64,000 nt of DNA, from contig MNCI01004801.1 in assembly GCA_015680685.1 (NCBI GenBank), forward strand, positions 467,363 through 531,362. Reading direction: 5' to 3'. The translations under genes and the position numbers were made by a program. The stretch's first letter is position 1. Each line of letters opens with the position of its first letter. Below the pieces are notes generated by a model. It had not been told where the DNA came from. It saw nothing but the letters and a program-made list of their open reading frames with translations, and did not search any database. Shown one piece after another: positions 10,858 through 23,889 of this stretch. The stretch comes from Gnetum montanum. Lineage: Eukaryota > Streptophyta > Gnetopsida > Gnetales > Gnetaceae.

Positions 10858-12429
10858 CCACACTCTATTTTTTAGATCTCCTCCTTTCAACATAGTCATG
10901 GGGGAGATGGCCATTCATGCTAATCATCCACATGGCTATTTATTCTTTTACTTTTTTTTTTACACATTTTTTACACTTTGTTGATTTGTACATTTTTCTT
11001 TGGTTCTTTGTTCTATTGACTTTCTCAATTTTTTGTTTTACAACATTGTTAGTATGCTTTACCTTTCTTGATTAGTTTACACCTTCTTATATATATATTT
11101 TACTTTTCTTTGTTTGTGTGTGACTTTTCATTATTTATGCTAATAAAAGTGCTTTATTACCACATGGCACAATGCCATTGTTCTTGTTTACTAATGATGG
11201 TTTGTGCTTAATATTGTGATTTTCAATGTATAGTTTCTCTTTTTGAATTCTATTTTCTGATGACTATGAAATGGTTTATTTTTCATGGAACAGGTAGTGA
11301 GTCCACATCATTTGCCTATCCAATAAACCCTATGGTTTTCCTTGTTCTGGGAGTTTGAGGTCCCTTCTATTAAAGAAACTCTTAATCAATTGATGAACTT
11401 GGTGGTTCTAGAATTGGAAAGGATTCAAAAGTTTGTAGAGGATGTGACTTTAAGGGGACTCAATACTCTTTGTACTCTTCTACTTACTTGAGTGCTTGGG
11501 TGTTTTTCATGAACTTCTTATCATTTCATTCTAACCACTAATAGGAAGTCAAATAAATTTTTTGCATGGTGTTGTTCCCATTCAAAAATTCAAAAAATAA
11601 AACATCATGAGAATTCAAAGCACATTCCTTAGACAAATAAATGATCTACAAGCATTGGTTATGAGACTAGAAAGACATGCTACCCATGCTTGAAGGTCCC
11701 CTTTAACTAGGCCCTTTCTCTCTCACTTCCTACTTCTCTTTTCTTCTCTTTATGAAATAGTGGTTGTTTTGTGAAAGTAGTCTTATGTCTCAAGGGGGTG
11801 GATCAATCTTGGAGTGGAAAAGAAAACTCACTGAAAGAGGTTGGTTTGGGTCTAGACTAAAGATGGATCTCCTCAGATCATTTTGAAAACATATTCTACA
11901 AGGGACTTCTTACAACCTTAATTTGAGATTCCATTCCACCTTCTTAGTCATCCATCTATGCTACCATTACTGACCTCACTACAAGTTTCTATGTTATGAT
12001 TGACGTCTTAGTTTGACATGTTGGAATTCTTGGATAGATTCTTTTTAGTTAGTCCATAACTTTTCATGACCATTAATCAACTATGGGGCCCAAAGACTCC
12101 TTAGTTGGGGGTTATGCAAAGACAACAAGGGCATGTGCTTGCCATGGGAAGGACCCACTTGCATATCTCTTAGCTTAATTAGTTAAGTCCCTATTCTTAG
12201 ACATTACTACAATCCTATCTTTCACATAGTCCATTATGCAAACCACTCTATGCACCTTGAACTCTCATTCTCCACCTTCTTTCCTCATTTTTCTTTATTT
12301 TCTCAACTTTTGGGACTTCAACATAATCTTCTCACATCTTCATCATGTTTGTGGCTATTTGGGCTTCCATCTAATCCTAATTTTATTCAAAGTCTCTTTT
12401 GTAACTTTTAAATTTTGACTTGGTCAATG
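10858..12429 (+). other. Post-pol untranslated region of element E
   Basis: No ORF of substance. Landmarks recur in the same order in relatives. AGAAAGACATGCTACCCATG (11670) matches D at 60781 and G at about 26510 (reverse strand). The block with GGAAGGACCCACTTG (12149) matches D at 61299 and G at about 26060. A T-rich stretch at 10940-11130 matches D at 60280-60370. Conservation of this long noncoding interval between members suggests a functional leader or spacer. Confidence 0.6.
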
Positions 12430-12530
12430 GTGGTCAATAGCTACATTGATGAGGCCCCATTGATGTAGCCAACTACATTGATGAGGCCCCATTAACGCAA
12501 TGCAAAAATAGTATAAATACCATCAAAAAT
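12430..12530 (+). promoter_or_regulatory. Internal promoter of element E (repeat module plus TATA box)
   Basis: Two near-identical blocks of CTACATTGATGAGGCCCCAT (about 12452-12492) precede TATAAATA at 12512-12519. The same words occur, mostly on the opposite strand, upstream of the TATA box in this element's LTR (15425-15530, for example GCCTCGTTGATGTAG). The region lies well inside the element, about 350 bases upstream of the accessory ORF remnant. The matching place in D has a different repeat (GATATCGCG) but the same architecture. Confidence 0.6.
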
Positions 12531-12859
12531 TTTGAATTTTTCACATTTGGTCCATAACACCCAAGGAGTTTTTGTAATTTTCAAAGCCCAAAACCTTCCC
12601 AAGCCTATAACTCTTACACAATTTATCCAAATCATCCTGTTCTTCAATCCTGTAGTTACTAGAGACAAGCTCTTAGTCATGGGGGTAGCAAACCTCAAAA
12701 TTTTGATGATAATTTTTTTGAAACTTTTCCTAACTCCCTAAAAGGGTTAAGATATAAAATGCTATTAAATCATTAATTTTTTGGAATTTAAACCTTTCAA
12801 GAACTTCAATAAGCCAAAGATTAAATTAACAACTAAATACTTAATCCATCCAAGTGTCC

Positions 12860-15170
12860 TACTTAGTAGAAGCCATTGTGTAGGCCCTTGGGTTGCTTGA
12901 TGTAGGAACACAGTTGGTAGAGCTATCTACACAAGCCGATCCTTGAGCAAAGAAGGAGTGGACTCAATGGTGTTATGGGGTTCACCGTAAGGAGTTTGAC
13001 ATGCCTACCATCTTAATCCAATAATGAGGCCTAATAAGGTGATAGCCTTCTTTTCCTAAGCATGAATTGCTCTAGGTGGAAAATTCCTAGCGAATCTTCC
13101 ATAGCTAATCTATCTAGAAATAGAAAAATGTTTCAAGGAGAATGAACATGGAAGAAAAATCCTACCCTTCCCTTGCTCGATTAGAAAATTATGCAAAAGG
13201 GCAAGGATAGTCCGCTATGCAAATGATACACTCAGGCATGCTCCTAATGCTTCATGGGCAGAAATGATAAAGGATAAGATGCTTACGATGATCATAGAAG
13301 AGGAGCAACAATGATCACCTCCACCACTAACTCATGAGCAACTAATAGGGGCCTACACTATAGTTGAGCACATGTAGAAAATCTAAGAGTAGCTCTTGCA
13401 ATAGCAGGAGCAGTAGGCAGGAACTAGTGGTGGAGACCAATCTATGTATAGACCCACCATGAGTCACCTTAAAGAAGTGGCTCATACAATCAGCTAGATG
13501 GAGGGAGGTGGTTCAATGTTATCTACCCAATGAATATAGTTGCATGTGAGGTTAAATCCAAGTGCCTAAGAGGTGATAGTATCTCTCTCTTAACATCATC
13601 TATTCCTAAAAATGTTTGGGAATGCCACTTCCTTTTTGATGCACTTGAAGGAGGATGAGGAGGTAACCATAATAGTGATGTAACACCAGGGGCAAGAGAT
13701 AACTGTAAAGATCATTGTTGATTAAGCCATTGAAGCATTAAATTCCCTTGCTATGCTTATACTAGATTTTTCTACACTTAAAAATGTGCAGACATTCATA
13801 GGAATAATTAGTAAAAAATTGAGTTTAGTCTAGCATGAAGAACTATTGGACTGAATAGTGGGAACTGAGCAATCGATTCTTGATATCTTTTATTTTTTGA
13901 ATACCATCGCTACAACCTAGTCAAAGCTACTGGAGGTAAAGGGAAAGTGTCTCATCTTAGAAGGAAAACTTGAAATAGTTCAAGCACATAATCATAGCTT
14001 GGTTACTAAAGTTGCCACAAATTTCTGACCCTACTCTTATCAACCTTGCCTTGACATGAGGCAAAGATTTTCAGTAGCTTTAAGAATAGCTAAAGAAAGT
14101 TGAGAAAGAAATGGTAACAGCGGTCTTCAATTAGTTCATAGCAAAAGCTACAACTCATTCAATATGGAAGGAATTGATGCAGACACACCAAGAGAATGAA
14201 ATTTTGACAATAGAAATCCATCGCTTGTGGAATGTTGATGCATAAAAACAAAAAATAAAATAATTCATCCATCAATAGTAGGAGAAACTTGCTAGAGAAA
14301 ACAATGAATTGAGGAGATTGGTAGTGAAGAATCATAATCTCTCCATGAAGGAGGTCTGCACCTTATGCTAGAAGTTAGCCATTGAGATTGCCACCTAGAA
14401 AAATGAGGCTTTGAAATTCAAAAAATTTAAAAGTAATTATAGAGACCAAGTTCATCTACAAAAGAAGGTGAATGAGAAGCATATCCAACTAGTGAAGGAA
14501 AAGTTTAATGAGGCCCTCTAGCAACTCCAGTAAGGTAGAGAAATGTGGCAACCCATTATTCATGGGATTGATGCATACAAGAAGGTAGAAATCCACATGA
14601 AGGAGTTGTAGATTAAAGACATGATAGAGTACATGAGTTGTCCAATCTCTTCTATGCAAAACTAGCAATGCTAACTATCATATGGCTATGATCTAGGCTT
14701 GAAAACTAAGTGGATAACTTAGACTTATTGTACGAGGTCAAGTTCAAGAATCATAAAGACACCAAGTAGAAGCTTGCGGTGGCAAATGCTGAACTTGAGG
14801 TTCTCAAGGCAAAATTCACCGATCAAAGATCAATTACTGAGAACTTAGCCAAAAGGATTAATGACTACCAAGCACTGAAAGACACAATCCTAGCATTCAA
14901 CATTGAATGCAAATAATTCATTGGTTGGTTTATCGACATAAAGAAGCTGCTTCTAGTATTTCCTTATCCTTGGGAAATTCCAATTTTGGCCCACATCAAT
15001 GAAGCTACATGAACCATAAATGATCCTAGGAGTAAAGAAGAGAAGATGAAAACATTATTGGATTCCTTCAGCCTTTTACTAGAAGTAGCAGTAGCAACAA
15101 GATAACCATAACCACCTTAGCCACTAATCATGCTTGGAGCTGGAGAAGGTCCATTGGAGCCTTAGGAGCC
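12860..15170 (+). pseudogene. Decayed 3' accessory ORF (ORF2) of element E
   Basis: This is a heavily damaged relative of the ORF at 62246-64000. Matching blocks include VELSTQADP with its Trp-rich follow-on near 12925-12990, and KILPFPCSIRKLCKRARI (from 13156), then NASWAEM. In D the second block is the LPFPCLIRKLCRWAGI region. The last kilobase encodes charged, heptad-like sequence (ENNELRRLVVKNHNL, LQKKVNEKHIQLVKEKF), so a coiled-coil C-terminal half is likely. Many stops and at least two frame changes are present. The domain that in D resembles a plant putative transposon protein family is mostly lost here. Confidence 0.6.
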
Positions 15171-15392
15171 TCCACCACCTGGGATCGTCTGATATTCTCT
15201 TTTTTCTTCATGTAATCAAAGGATGTGATTTTTCAAATTTTTTTACCATGCTCAATTTAGTAGTATGATTGATTTGTACACTGGGCACTCAGGTTTGTTA
15301 AGTCTATTTTATCTTATTTTGTTATGATAAGAGCAAGCCAATAATCCCATACCTTCCCAATTTTTTAAAGAACTTGAGGATGAGTTTTCATT

Positions 15393-15406
15393 TAGTTGTG
15401 GGGGTA
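15393..15406 (+). other. Polypurine tract region of element E
   Basis: TAGTTGTGGGGGTA lies immediately before the LTR start TGATGA. Element G has the identical sequence before its LTR on the reverse strand (25286-25299), inside a longer shared stretch (GATGAGTTTTCATTTAGTTG). It is the plus-strand primer site. Confidence 0.75.
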
Positions 15407-16329
15407 TGATGAAACATGATTTGTTGCATCAACTAGGCCTCGTTGATGTAGTCTGCTATGTCAATTGGGCCCCATCGACTAGGCCTCATCTATGTAATCT
15501 GTTACATCAACATGGCCTCGTTGATGTAGGGGTCTATCCTAGCCTATAAATATGTGTTCACTAGCTACATTTATGACATTAGATTGAGAATAGTAGCCAA
15601 ACTCTTATAGTTTTTACATTTCAAAGTTAGAATATTTCTCCCGAGTGCTTGCAGTAGGAGTCATTAAGTGTACAAATCTTTATTCAAGCATTATTATACC
15701 TAAGCACAACAGCGTGTGTGGCAATAAAGATGAACTTCTTGATAAACCTTGCAGTATTCTAGATAGTTTAAATGTTTCATTTATGCATTTAATATTCTTA
15801 GTTATTTATTCAATATTTTCCAATAATTAACTTGATTAAGCTAATTAAGCAAGATAAGCTAAATAGATTAAATACAGAAGTACGATTGCTTCGAACATAG
15901 CATGTATTCGCTTGGTAATAACAGTAGCGTTATTGCTTGGTATGCCCAATAGTGTAGTGCTTGGTAACCCAATAGTGGTGGATTTAGGATGTGTACAAAA
16001 AGTGGGAATGGATGCTTATTTTAGGACTAGTTAGAGATTAGTTAGTTAGTTAATTTATATTAGTCATTAAATTACTTTACCTCTCTCTCTTCAAAGCACC
16101 AAAGAACATAAAATATAAAATGATAAAAATTATATGCCTCGATTTCACTTAACCACACCTTTGTACTTCACAAGTATAATTGGAAAGACAATGAATGACC
16201 TTAGGGTAAGATTTACTTCCTAGAAGACTTGTGCACCAGAAACTATAAAGTCCATGGAATTTGACCAGATTGCGTGTGAATGCTTTGTGATTTATATGGT
16301 TGGATGTAGGGGTACCTAGCCACTCATTA
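15407..16329 (+). mobile_element. 3' LTR of element E (923 bp)
   Basis: It begins TGATGAAACATG after the polypurine tract and ends CCACTCATTA, where relatives end ACTCATCA; the last bases look like one transition. Its 3' part (GGATGTAGGGGTACCTAGCC) matches the LTR of D (58120-58140). A TATA box (TATAAATA, 15545-15552) follows an imperfect palindromic array of CATCAAC/GTTGATG and AGGCC words (15425-15530). The LTR interrupts the integrase of F: the reverse-strand reading EKAYIIVV stops at 16330. Confidence 0.85.
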
Positions 16330-18100
16330 ACGACTATGATATACGCCTTTTCATTTGACATCAGTGTGATAGAACCTATGAAATCAATGCCCTAGATGTT
16401 AAAGGATTCTAGTTTCTCAATTCATTGTTGAGGTTTCTCCATTTGAGTAGTCATTCCACCATCTTGTTGGTAGCATTTACAAGAGTAGACATATCAATGA
16501 GCATCCCTGAAAATTGTTGGCTAGTAGTATCCTACCACTAGGATTTTAATGGCCATGCATCTCCTAGCATAATGGCCTCTACAAGGACCTTCATGAGCAC
16601 CTTGGAGAATGCACAGTTGATCAACATCAAGGACATGCTAGCAAACCAAGCAATCGACGCACACCTTGTAGAGGTGTTCATTAATCTCCATAAAACATTT
16701 TATCTAGTGAAGAAATTGTTGTTTCTTTTAGTGATTCAATCCTTGTGGCATCTCTTGGGTGAGAAGATAGATGAGAATGCCATCATACCATTTAGGCTCA
16801 TTGGGTACTTATTTAGTGATAGCTCTAGCGAAGAGGAGTTTGTCAAGAAACATATTAGATAGTGGGTTCTCCTCCTCTTTATTGTCCCATCGTAACCTAG
16901 ACGAGTGGTCGATGACCACATTCTTAGTTCCCTTTTGATCTACCATCGTAAGATCGAATTCTTGTAAGATCACCAGCCACCATATAACATGAGGGCTCAC
17001 CATTGGCTTATTCATCAAGAAGTGGATGGCACTGTGGTCCATGTGCACAAACACCTTGTATCCAATTACATAATTCTTAAACTTCTTTAGAGCAAACACC
17101 ACTTCCATTAGTTCTTTTTCTGTAGTGGTATAGTTTAATTGTGCACCCACAATGCTTCAACTAGCACAGTGGATGTAATATGAACATTTCTTATCATCCA
17201 TCTACATAAGCACAACTCCCAAGGTGTAATTTGATGCATCCATCATAACATGAAATGGTCTATACTAGTTGGGTGCTTGTAGGATTGGAGTTTCTACAAG
17301 TTTTTCTTTTAGCTATAGGAATGCTAAAAGAAATTCTCTATGAATCGCCGGTAGTAGCCAGTATGTCTAAGGAATGACCGAACATTTTTAACAGTTTCTA
17401 GTTGGTGGGTTATTCCTTAGATGGCCCTTATTTTTTGGGGTCGATCTCAATTCCTACTTATGATATTTTGTGCCCTAATACAATGCCTTCTTAGACCATT
17501 AGGTGACTCTTCTACTAATTGAGCTGCAAGTTTGTTTTAACACATCATTTTAACACTTTCTCAAGGTGGTCCAAGACTTGCTCAAATGTAGCTCCATAGG
17601 TGGAGAAGTCATCCATGAATACTTACATACCACTACCAATTTGCTATTGAAAAGTGCTTAGGACCATGCATTGTAATGTAGTAGGGGCACTGCACAGACC
17701 AAAAGGCATCTTACGATATGTAAAAATCCCCCAGGGACTTGTGAATGTTGTGTTGGCTTGGTCCTCCAGTGTGATTTATATTTGGTTATAACCACTATAA
17801 CCATCCAAAAAAATATAGTAGCAATGCTCAAATATTGTGTCTAATACCTAATCAACAAATGGTAATGGAAAGTGGTCCTTGAATGTTGCCATATTTAGTA
17901 GCTAAAAATTGATGTAGACCTATCACTTGCCACCTTTCTTTGGCACAATCATGAGTGGGTTAACCTAGTCACTATCTACAATGGGATAAATGAACCCCAC
18001 CTTCAGGATTTGTTCAATTTTATCCTTGATGATCTACTTTAGTTTGGGGTTTAATCACCTCTATGACTACCTCTTTGGCTTCATGGTTGGATCAATATAG
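16330..18100 (-). pseudogene. pol: RT, RNase H and partial integrase of element F, decayed
   Basis: Read on the reverse strand. RT is recognised from FLDGYSGYNQI, a TFTSPWGIFTYRKMPFGL stretch and SAPTTLQ near 17700-17830. RNase H is open at 16809-17150 (LNYTTTEKELMEVVFALKKF, VHMDHSAI, LQEFDLTMVDQKGTKN). Integrase begins with a YYWP-like segment, a CKCY stretch and GIDFIGSITLMSNEKAY, holding the first catalytic Asp. It then ends abruptly where LTR E is inserted. The second half of integrase was not found on the far side. Many stops and frame changes interrupt it. Confidence 0.85.
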
Positions 18101-18630
18101 ATTTGGTGCTAGCATTTCCTAGGATCAATCCCTGTGAGTTCAAGATATGATCAAGCAAAGGCTACCGACCAATTTTTAACCATATTTAATAACATATTTT
18201 TCTATTCTAGAGAAAGATCTTCATTAATTATGACTAGCTTCCCATTTTTTAAGAACACATATTCCATTCCAGCCAATAAAGATTTTAGTTCAAGGAGATC
18301 TTGCTTGAAATTTTTAGGAATTTCAAACTCTTCCCAGTAGGTATCATCATTTGCATCATTAGAGAGTTGGTGATGAATTTTCTATATTTTATCTATGCCT
18401 ATGACATATGCACATGTGAGGCTCTCAGTTGGTTCCATGCAAAGTCTGCTACTCTCAAAATTAGTGGTCAACCACTAGGTGCCCTCTTGTTTTGTGGCTA
18501 TTGCATATAGACACCTTTGAATTTCTACTTTTGGTGCACATTGCTTGCATGCAGAGATGGATGCTTATTTCATTGCCCAGAGTTTCTGCACATAAGTGCA
18601 TCCTATATTATTTTAGGAAATGCATGGAAC

Positions 18631-21610
18631 TCACTTCTTCTTTATCTTTCTGAATGCATTTTCTTTGGATACTTCTAAGGAATGATCTCTAATGTCCATT
18701 CTTACACCAATAGTGCTTAGCCATGCCCTTCCCATGGTGATTGGGAAGTCCCCTTTGCAGTTATCCACCTTGAGCACTAGGAAATTAGTAGGGTAAGACC
18801 ATCCATAGATAGTGATTACAATGTCTTCTACCAATCCTAATGGAATGGTGATGGACTGGTCTACCAATTCTAATCTAATATTACTCTTCTTTAAAGGAGG
18901 TAGGTTCCATACAGTATACATCTCATGAGAGATAAGGCTAACACTGGAATCGGAATCAAGAAGAGACTTGCATGGTTCATTCCAAGTAATTTGCAAATAA
19001 ATTAGAGGACTTCTTGGATCTGCTAACATTCGAGAAAGTTTTCTAGCATGGATCCAATCAGATACAATGTGAGTAAGAATCATAGTATGGATCTTGGATG
19101 ATGCTTGGTTTATAAGGGACTGGAAGGAATTTGATATAGAAGAAGACAGATGAATAGGGTTGTCAATGGCAAGTGTATTAGAGGGCTTAGGTAGACTACA
19201 TGGTCAGAAGAAAGGTATTTTTCTTGATTGTGTATCTAAACCACTCAGTTGATGAACTGGTTGTAGATTAATGGCCCTAGTAGTGTTGTGTTGTTGCGGT
19301 TGAGTTGAGAGTTCACTCTACATAGGTGGAGCAAGTGGTAACTATGTGAATGGAGGAGGAAGATGTGTCAAAATAGGAGGAGGATAAGGATAAGGGATGG
19401 TATCCCTTCTTTCATGTGGAGAATGAGTTTGATAATAATCGAAAGGGTGGTAATGAGATTAAAAAGTAGAAATGTGACTAGAGGACTCAAGTGGAGACAA
19501 GGGTTGTTGAACATAATACCCATAGGGATCAGGTTTTCGGTAAGGGTATTGCTACCTTGTTGGTGCTAATTCCCATGACTATGGTTGTTTCCATTATTGA
19601 TATTGCTCATATCATTGTGATGGAGTTCCACTTCGATAATACTATTATTACTAGTGAAACTACCTAGTATTACCTTGAGGATAAGGTAATTTTCTGGGTG
19701 TTTTCCTTTGTGCTAGTTGTGGATTCAAAGCGTACACCCCAGACTCTTGCAAGTGTAACACTATGTGGCAACATCCCTTAAGTTGTTCATACTAGTAGAA
19801 ATCACACCCATCATCATCATCCGATTCAATTTCCATAACTTCCTCTATTGTAGCAATCTTACCCTTACCTCTTTGATAGGCACATTCAACTTTCTTGCAC
19901 TTCTTGCACTCATGATCACTACCTTGTTCTTTGGACTCTTCAATAATTTTTAAGATAGATTGAAATATGCTATCCATGAAGTTTCATAACTAATCAACCT
20001 TGGCTGTAATTTTGGATTCAAATTTTTGAAGTGAAAAGGCTTTCCTATTCACCACCTCATCAAGTACTAATTCTTCCTCACTGTCACAAAATTGAATGTT
20101 CCTCTTATGAATGGAAAGAGTGTGATTATACTCTTTTACACTTTCTCATTTTCTTAATTCACCTTTCTCTTTAGCTACCTACTCAATTAATCTTTGGACT
20201 TGATGGACGCTTAATTTAGACAATTTCCCTTGGGAATAAACACCAAGGGTTCTCTTCATTTTAGATCAAAGTCCATCTACAATATGGTGAATTTGATCTA
20301 GTTGAGAATAACCATGGTCAAGACATTTGTGCATTAAGGAATAGTATTAGTTGATGGTGGCATCCAAGGGTTCGTGTGTTTCTTGTTTCCATCCTTGGAT
20401 CTACCTTCTCAAGTTGGACACTTCGGAGTATATTTGATATTTTCCATTGAACAATTCAAGTATTGTACTCCATCATTTGATATATTCTGGTTCTAAAGAC
20501 TAATACTAGTTTTCTACTTCTTTAATAAGTGTCCTTGGGAACAACTTAAGTTTTTGCCACTCATTCTCTATATTTTGCAAGGCACATGCATCTTGAAAAT
20601 CTTGGAGATGGTTCTACGGATCTGAGTTATATCTCTCTTCAAACCTAGGAATATTATTCATATCTAGACTCTTGATCTAACTATCCTTTACATGCCTTGT
20701 TGGAATTCATACTACCTTCATAATGTTTAGCATACTCCTAGTAGCAAGCAAAGGCTCATCGAGGCCTTGATTTTAATGCCTACAATGCCCTCTACTACCT
20801 CTTCATTCATGGCGTCATGTCTCTCTTGAATTCCCATGCCCCTAGTCTTGCCTTGTTCGATGGTCCCTTCGATCATTTTAGTCCTATCAGTCACCTCCAT
20901 CATAGTCACATCCCTTGTAGTTGCAATCAAAGATAGAAGAAGAAGAGGATGATGATGAAGGTCAATAGAAAGGACTAGCACCATCATGATGCTTACTACC
21001 ACCCCTTTAGGGATCGCAACTATGATCACGATCTTATTTCTTGTTTGCATCTATGCCCTAACTTGCCTCTTTGGATCCTTATTTGTCATTAGATCCATTC
21101 TTACCAAATCCAAGATTGTGAATCGTGGACTACAAATTTTGGTTTTAACCTCTTTCATTGAAGTTGAAGAGAGGAATTTCATTGAATGGAAAACCCCTAG
21201 AGAAAGGCTCTCCACCATCTTTTTGGTATAGTAGGAATGAAAAATCATTGAATCCTTTTTCCCTTCAGAGATTCATTACATTTTTCTAACTAGTGATCCC
21301 TAAAATGTTGTCCCTTAGTGGAATGATAATCCCTCATGTCACTATCCTACACCACATACTCAGCATAAAGTCCTTGGAGACCCCATCGTATAAGCATTTT
21401 TTGAAGCATTGTAGGAATGGATCAATTGAGTGGTAACACAATGTTGCCCTCCATGTCACACCACCACATCTATTCATCTTGGTGTAGGATGAAGGTGAAA
21501 TTTGGTACATACTCATCAGGATGAGCATATACCACTTAATATTGTTGAGGCATCGGTTGATGTACTCCATTAGACTTGGGAAAAGAATCACTCCTATGAG
21601 AAGAAGACAT
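18631..21610 (-). pseudogene. gag: Gag-protease of element F, decayed
   Basis: The reading starts at an ATG at 21610 (MSSSHRSDSFPKSNGVHQ). Gag is recognised by homology to D's gag: SDP.NHLQDFQDAC, ENEWQKLKLFP, a VSNLRR...IQGWKQETHEPLD stretch, and GYSQLDQIHHIVDG (about 20130-20700). A degenerate CCHC-like knuckle follows (CDFY...KGCC, about 19770-19810), then a Pro-rich tail. The protease (open at 18631-19083) has LLDSDSSVSLI where LLDSGSS is expected, so the active-site Gly appears mutated, and a late GRAWL segment. PR probably cleaved Gag-Pol during particle maturation before decay. Confidence 0.8.
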
Positions 21611-21750
21611 TTTATATTAGAAAAATAAAAATTTAGTGTGCTTCTTAAAATTGTTGTAGTAATCTTAAGATGTGATATGACTCTAAGGTTCATTTCAATG
21701 ATTTAAATAATTTTTCACTACTCTTAGATAGCACACGTAACAACTAAAAG

Positions 21751-21769
21751 ATCCCTGGCAATGGTGCCA
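21751..21769 (-). other. Primer binding site of element F (tRNA-Asp type)
   Basis: The reverse strand reads TGGCACCATTGCCAGGGAT, starting one base inside the LTR end. The complement of plant tRNA-Asp, used by Athila-like elements, is TGGCGCCGTTGCCGGGGAT as I recall it. The three differences are all G-to-A at former CpG sites. Confidence 0.75.
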
Positions 21770-21770
21770 A

Positions 21771-22645
21771 TGATGAGTGGCAAGGTACCCCTATGGCCAA
21801 TCATATGAATCACAAGTGTTCACGCATGATCTAATCAAAATTTGTAGATCTTAAGTTCATAAGTATACTAGTTTTAAGGAAGTGAAATCTATTGAAATGA
21901 TCATTATTTTTTCAGTTCCACTTATGAGATACAAGTATATGGTTAAGTGTAACTAAGATATGTGATTTTTATCATTTTATATTTTATAAGTTTAATTTCA
22001 TATAACCAAAATGAGAGGTAGATTCATTTAAGATCTAATTCATCTACTACCTAGCTAGCCTAACACAAGTACCCATTTCCACTCTTTAGACACATCTTGA
22101 ATGCATGTAGTGTTGTTGGGTTACCAAACATTAAGCATTTCTAGGTTACCACGTGCTACATGTATTCTTGAAGTGGTCATGCTTGTATTAATTAACAACT
22201 AGAAATTAATTGCTTAATGAAAATGTATTAAAGTAAAGCACATGAATATCAAATGCATTAAAGAAAACATTAATCTGTTCTCAGTGTTGCAAAGATTATC
22301 AAAGGGTTCATTTTTATTCTTGGCACACTACTATGCTTAAGTACATCAATGCTCGAACAAAGATATGTACACACTCAGACTCCTGCTATAGGCACTCAAA
22401 AAATATTCTAACTCTAGAGAAAAAAACTACAAGAGGTTCACTATGCTATCACAAAAATTATGAAAAACTATATCAAAATTATCTCAATTTTGAGCCCAAG
22501 AACTATATTTATAGAATAACATATACCCTACGATATCAAATATTCGACATCATGTCTTGGACTCTGATATCGATATCGGGTATCTGATATCGAGGCTCTG
22601 ATATCAAATATCCAATATTAGAGCTAGTCAAAACATGATTTATCA
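21771..22645 (-). mobile_element. 5' LTR of element F (875 bp)
   Basis: In reverse orientation it starts TGATAAATCATG (22645) and ends CACTCATCA (21771), followed by the primer binding site. A reverse-strand TATA box (TATAAATA, 22505-22512) is preceded in that orientation by a cluster of GATATCG/GATATCA words (22515-22615). The R/U5 part matches the LTRs of E, G and D. Confidence 0.8.
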
Positions 22646-23045
22646 GGGGGTTTGACTTAAGATTTTTATACATGGGCTTAGAGGTGGTATTGGCATTGAG
22701 TAGTGAAGCTGGTAAAACGTGAGTCATGGGAGCCAGGTGAAGTGGGACAAGAAGAGGACTAGCCATTCCTTCTAGCCAGTTGTAGGCCTAACCATGGTGG
22801 TAGTGCTAGATTGTCTCTAAAGGATAGATGTTAAAGGATAAAAGCCCCAAGGAACACTCTCAGAACATGATTCAGGTACACTATTCCATATCAATCAAGC
22901 ATGCTTTTCTCTTTTTTTTTTTTTACATTCTTCTTATTATTTCCTTTATGCATAATGTCGAATGTTATATATATTTAATGTTTGATATATTGTATTCTTA
23001 TGCATAATGTCTAATACAATGTATATTTGACATTTTTCGTGACAT
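22646..23045. other. Unassigned DNA between F and the LINE fragment
   Basis: No gene, repeat boundary or RNA feature was recognised. It has a T-run (about 22911-22924) and an AT-rich stretch that repeats the TTGATATATTG / ATAATGTC words. Confidence 0.3.
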
Positions 23046-23680
23046 CTGGAGATAGGAGTCACACCCCTTATTGTAAAAGATTGAAGATTTGAACTAATTA
23101 ACTTGAGAGCTAGAGAGTCTCCAATATTGATCAATGTGATAAAAAAGATGATCAATAATAACTTTGTAATTTTTAATCATAAAAAAGGAGTCATTTTCAA
23201 AATGCATATTTAGTAAGAAAGGAATGTTATAATCAAAGAAAATTCCTTGAAGAAAATTTTGTTCCTTATCCTTATGAATAGTGTAACTTAAGAAATTAGC
23301 ATCAAGGATGAAGAGATAAGGAGCAAGAGTGCAACCTTTCTTAATGGAGCACTCAAGCTTAAAACATTTAGTTAAGCTAACATTAGTAGCCACAAGGGCA
23401 TTCACATTGGCAAAGATAGTCTTCGCCATCTTAATAAATTTTTTGTTAAAACCATATTTACAAGGGTAGGTGATAATATATTGCCATTCAATTTTATCAT
23501 ATGCTCTAGCATAGTCAAACTTAAGAAAATCTATGTTTTGATTGGAATCCTCGGCTCATTGCATACCTTCCCATGCAATAGCAACATTATCTAGAATATA
23601 TCTACATCTGATAGAACCTGTGGTTATTATTTCCATGCACAGAGACATCAAGAGCTCTGGTGCCAGCCATAATATGAAGA
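23046..23680 (-). pseudogene. LINE (L1-like) reverse transcriptase fragment
   Basis: The reverse-strand reading shows non-LTR RT signatures: DFLKFDYARAYDKIEWQYI, then FIKMAKTIFANVNALVATNV and CSIKKGCTLAPYLFILDAN. The last corresponds to the RQGCPLSPxLF block of plant L1 elements. FADD, the catalytic motif, is replaced by a sequence reading FENDS, so the enzyme is dead. About 110 codons (23094-23429) are open; sequence upstream needs one or more stops to be bridged. No endonuclease domain, 3' tail or target duplication is visible. Confidence 0.8.
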
Positions 23681-23889
23681 GCACCTTGTGCCGTACAGCA
23701 ACCATAGAGTGATCTACATCAGGTTGAAATGAACAGTTACATCATTTGAAATGAATAGTTAGGATGTTCTTAGGAAGTGGAATGTTTCCATGGTTGATAC
23801 ATGTTTATTTTGAACCTAGCTAGATTGAGACATCGGTTCATGATTTTTTGATACACACTAACTAACAAGTACCTTTCATGTCATGGTGT
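23681..23889. other. Unassigned spacer
   Basis: No feature recognised between the LINE fragment and the gag fragment. There are two nearby copies of GAAATGAA(C/T)AGTTA (about 23727-23762). Confidence 0.3.

Noticed and set aside
21334-21693. 119-codon reverse-strand ORF at the start of F's gag
   Set aside because: It is out of frame with the gag reading that begins MSSSHRSDSF at 21610; only the latter continues into gag homology.
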